Below are positions 21,202-22,223 of a stretch of DNA of 22,223 nucleotides, one piece after another; position 1 is the first letter of the stretch, and every line of letters starts with the position of its first letter. The notes beneath the pieces are model-generated. The model had not been told where the DNA came from and ran no database searches. It saw only the letters and a list, made by a program, of their open reading frames with translations. A program made the translations under genes and the position numbers. Source of the DNA: Patescibacteria group bacterium (GTDB taxonomy: Bacteria > Patescibacteriota > Minisyncoccia > Phycocordibacterales > Phycocordibacteraceae); assembly GCA_019246385.1 (NCBI GenBank), contig JAFAQP010000070.1:1-22223 (forward strand), in the 5' to 3' direction.

Positions 21202-22218
21202 CTAGCTTCTTTTGGTGGTCATCGTCTTTTTGTACGTTTCAAGATGGTCGAGTGCCACGCCCGTTCCTTTCGCCACGCAAAACGCCGCCTCATCCGCCAT
21301 GACGGCATTGACCCCGGTCCGTCGGAACACCAATTCCGGAAAATGCCGCAGCTGCGAAGTGCCGCCGGTCATGATAATGCCCTTATCGATGATGTCGGCC
21401 GCAAGCTCCGGCGGCGTTTCCTGAAGCACGTTCCGTATAGCTTTGATCATTTCGCGCAGCTCGCGCGATACCGCGCGCACGATCTCGTTCGTCGAGATCG
21501 TGGTCGTCCGGGGCAAGCCGGACAAAAGGTCGCGTCCTTTTATGGTGAGCACCAGTTCTTCCTCGACGGGAACTGCGGAGCCTATCGCTATTTTTATATC
21601 TTCAGCCGTCTTGTCGCCGATCGCGAGGTTATAGGTTTTCTTTATGTAGTCCGCAATGGCGCTGTCGATGCGATTTCCGGCGCATTTAACGGACGTTGAA
21701 GCGACGATGCCACCCAAGGAAATGACCGCTACGTCTATGGTGCCGCCGCCGATGTCGACGATCATGTGTCCTCGCGGCTCCTGTATCGGAATACCCGCGC
21801 CTATGGCGGCTAGTATCGGCTCCTTGATGACATAGGCGTTTTTTGCTCCCGCTTTGAGGGCTGCTTCGACAACGGCGCGGCGTTCGGTCGAAGTGACGCC
21901 GGCGGGCACGGAAACGATGACGTCCGGCTTAAAAAGATTCCATGGACCGAGTGATTTTTTTATATAGTACCGAAGCATCGCTTCGGTTACGCGATAGTCG
22001 GCTATGACACCGTCTTTCATAGGGCGATACGCGATTATCGAATCCGGTGTTCGGCCCACCATCTCTTTGGCATCCGCGCCTATAGCGAGTATTTTCCTGT
22101 CTCCCACAGACACGGCCACTACGGAAGGCTCGTTGAGGACTATGCCCGATCCGGGGACATAGACCAGAGTGGTCGTAGTTCCAAGATCTATCCCGAGGCG
22201 CGGAGAAAAATAAGACAT
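21202..22218 (-). CDS. Second MreB/Mbl-like actin homologue
   Basis: A 338-aa MreB-family protein with phosphate-1 GIDLGTTTTLVYV, phosphate-2 IVDIGGGTIDVAVIS and adenosine motif IMTGGTSQLRHFPEL. It clearly diverges from the mre-cluster copy along its length, for example GNRIDSAIADYIKKTYNL against GDVLNQDIAAYVRSEFKI. It lacks the basic N-terminal amphipathic helix, but starts MSYFSPR, which could still insert into the membrane. It is 2 nt upstream of the delta' gene, away from mreC/mreD. The reading frame is complete; the region before its ATG is outside the window. Confidence 0.93.
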   Translation of the reverse strand: MSYFSPRLGIDLGTTTTLVYVPGSGIVLNEPSVVAVSVGDRKILAIGADAKEMVGRTPDSIIAYRPMKDGVIADYRVTEAMLRYYIKKSLGPWNLFKPDVIVSVPAGVTSTERRAVVEAALKAGAKNAYVIKEPILAAIGAGIPIQEPRGHMIVDIGGGTIDVAVISLGGIVASTSVKCAGNRIDSAIADYIKKTYNLAIGDKTAEDIKIAIGSAVPVEEELVLTIKGRDLLSGLPRTTTISTNEIVRAVSRELREMIKAIRNVLQETPPELAADIIDKGIIMTGGTSQLRHFPELVFRRTGVNAVMADEAAFCVAKGTGVALDHLETYKKTMTTKRS

Positions 22219-22223
22219 TTCAG

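Noticed and set aside
1..22223. tRNA or rRNA genes, CRISPR arrays, insertion sequences, prophage or defence genes
   Set aside because: Looked for on both strands; no cloverleaf, repeat-spacer pattern, transposase or phage motif was seen.

Overview
The window is a dense bacterial chromosome segment. One partial gene on the + strand (an orphan-looking hybrid sensor kinase at the left edge) runs head-on into a run of 22 recognisable genes that fills the rest of the window on the - strand. I read it as a candidate-phyla-radiation (Patescibacteria, probably Parcubacteria-like) genome. The grounds are an archaeal-type class I lysyl-tRNA synthetase, a short prolyl-tRNA synthetase without the editing insertion, a minimal MreD, a MurF-like ligase without its N-terminal domain, two MreB paralogues, pervasive 4-nt ATGA overlaps, and starts with little Shine-Dalgarno sequence. 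This placement is inference. UGA is used as a stop, so genetic code 25 is excluded.

In transcription order (right to left): mreB2, a clamp-loader delta'-like gene, murI, a DegT-family aminotransferase, a FemX-like transferase, a MurF-like ligase, an alpha/beta hydrolase, frr, rseP, then a 332-nt gene-poor gap with a T-box leader, a 22-codon peptide, ornithine cyclodeaminase, csaA, proS, mreB, mreC, mreD, mrdA, greA, lysK, then a short dcw cluster mraZ-rsmH-ftsL-ftsI. Two themes dominate. The first is cell-wall and cell-shape machinery: two MreBs, MreC, MreD, two class B PBPs, MurI, a Mur ligase, FemX and the dcw genes. The second is translation: frr, proS, csaA, lysK and rsmH.

The most interesting element lies between rseP and the ornithine cyclodeaminase gene. 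A near-consensus promoter (TTGACA, 17 nt, TACACT) straddles the rseP stop codon. It would transcribe a leader ending in a textbook T-box domain whose bulge UGGUACC sits between a 6-bp and a 4-bp helix. The competing structure pairs CCUUUCC with the GGAAAGG Shine-Dalgarno, so the switch appears to act on translation rather than termination. The first open frame behind that Shine-Dalgarno is a 22-codon peptide in the same frame as ornithine cyclodeaminase, separated from it by one TAA. The enzyme keeps the key residues of true ornithine cyclodeaminase, which makes proline, and proS lies two genes downstream. This suggests a proline-responsive locus inserted into the conserved frr-rseP-proS order. 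The specifier codon could not be fixed by eye.

A second pattern is that several promoters (frr, proS, greA) place the -10 hexamer only 8-9 nt before the start codon, which implies leaderless or nearly leaderless mRNAs. mraZ instead has a 5' leader with two phased TGGGA boxes, likely for MraZ autoregulation. A perfect DnaA-box sequence lies just upstream. No tRNA or rRNA genes, CRISPR arrays, insertion sequences or phage genes were seen.
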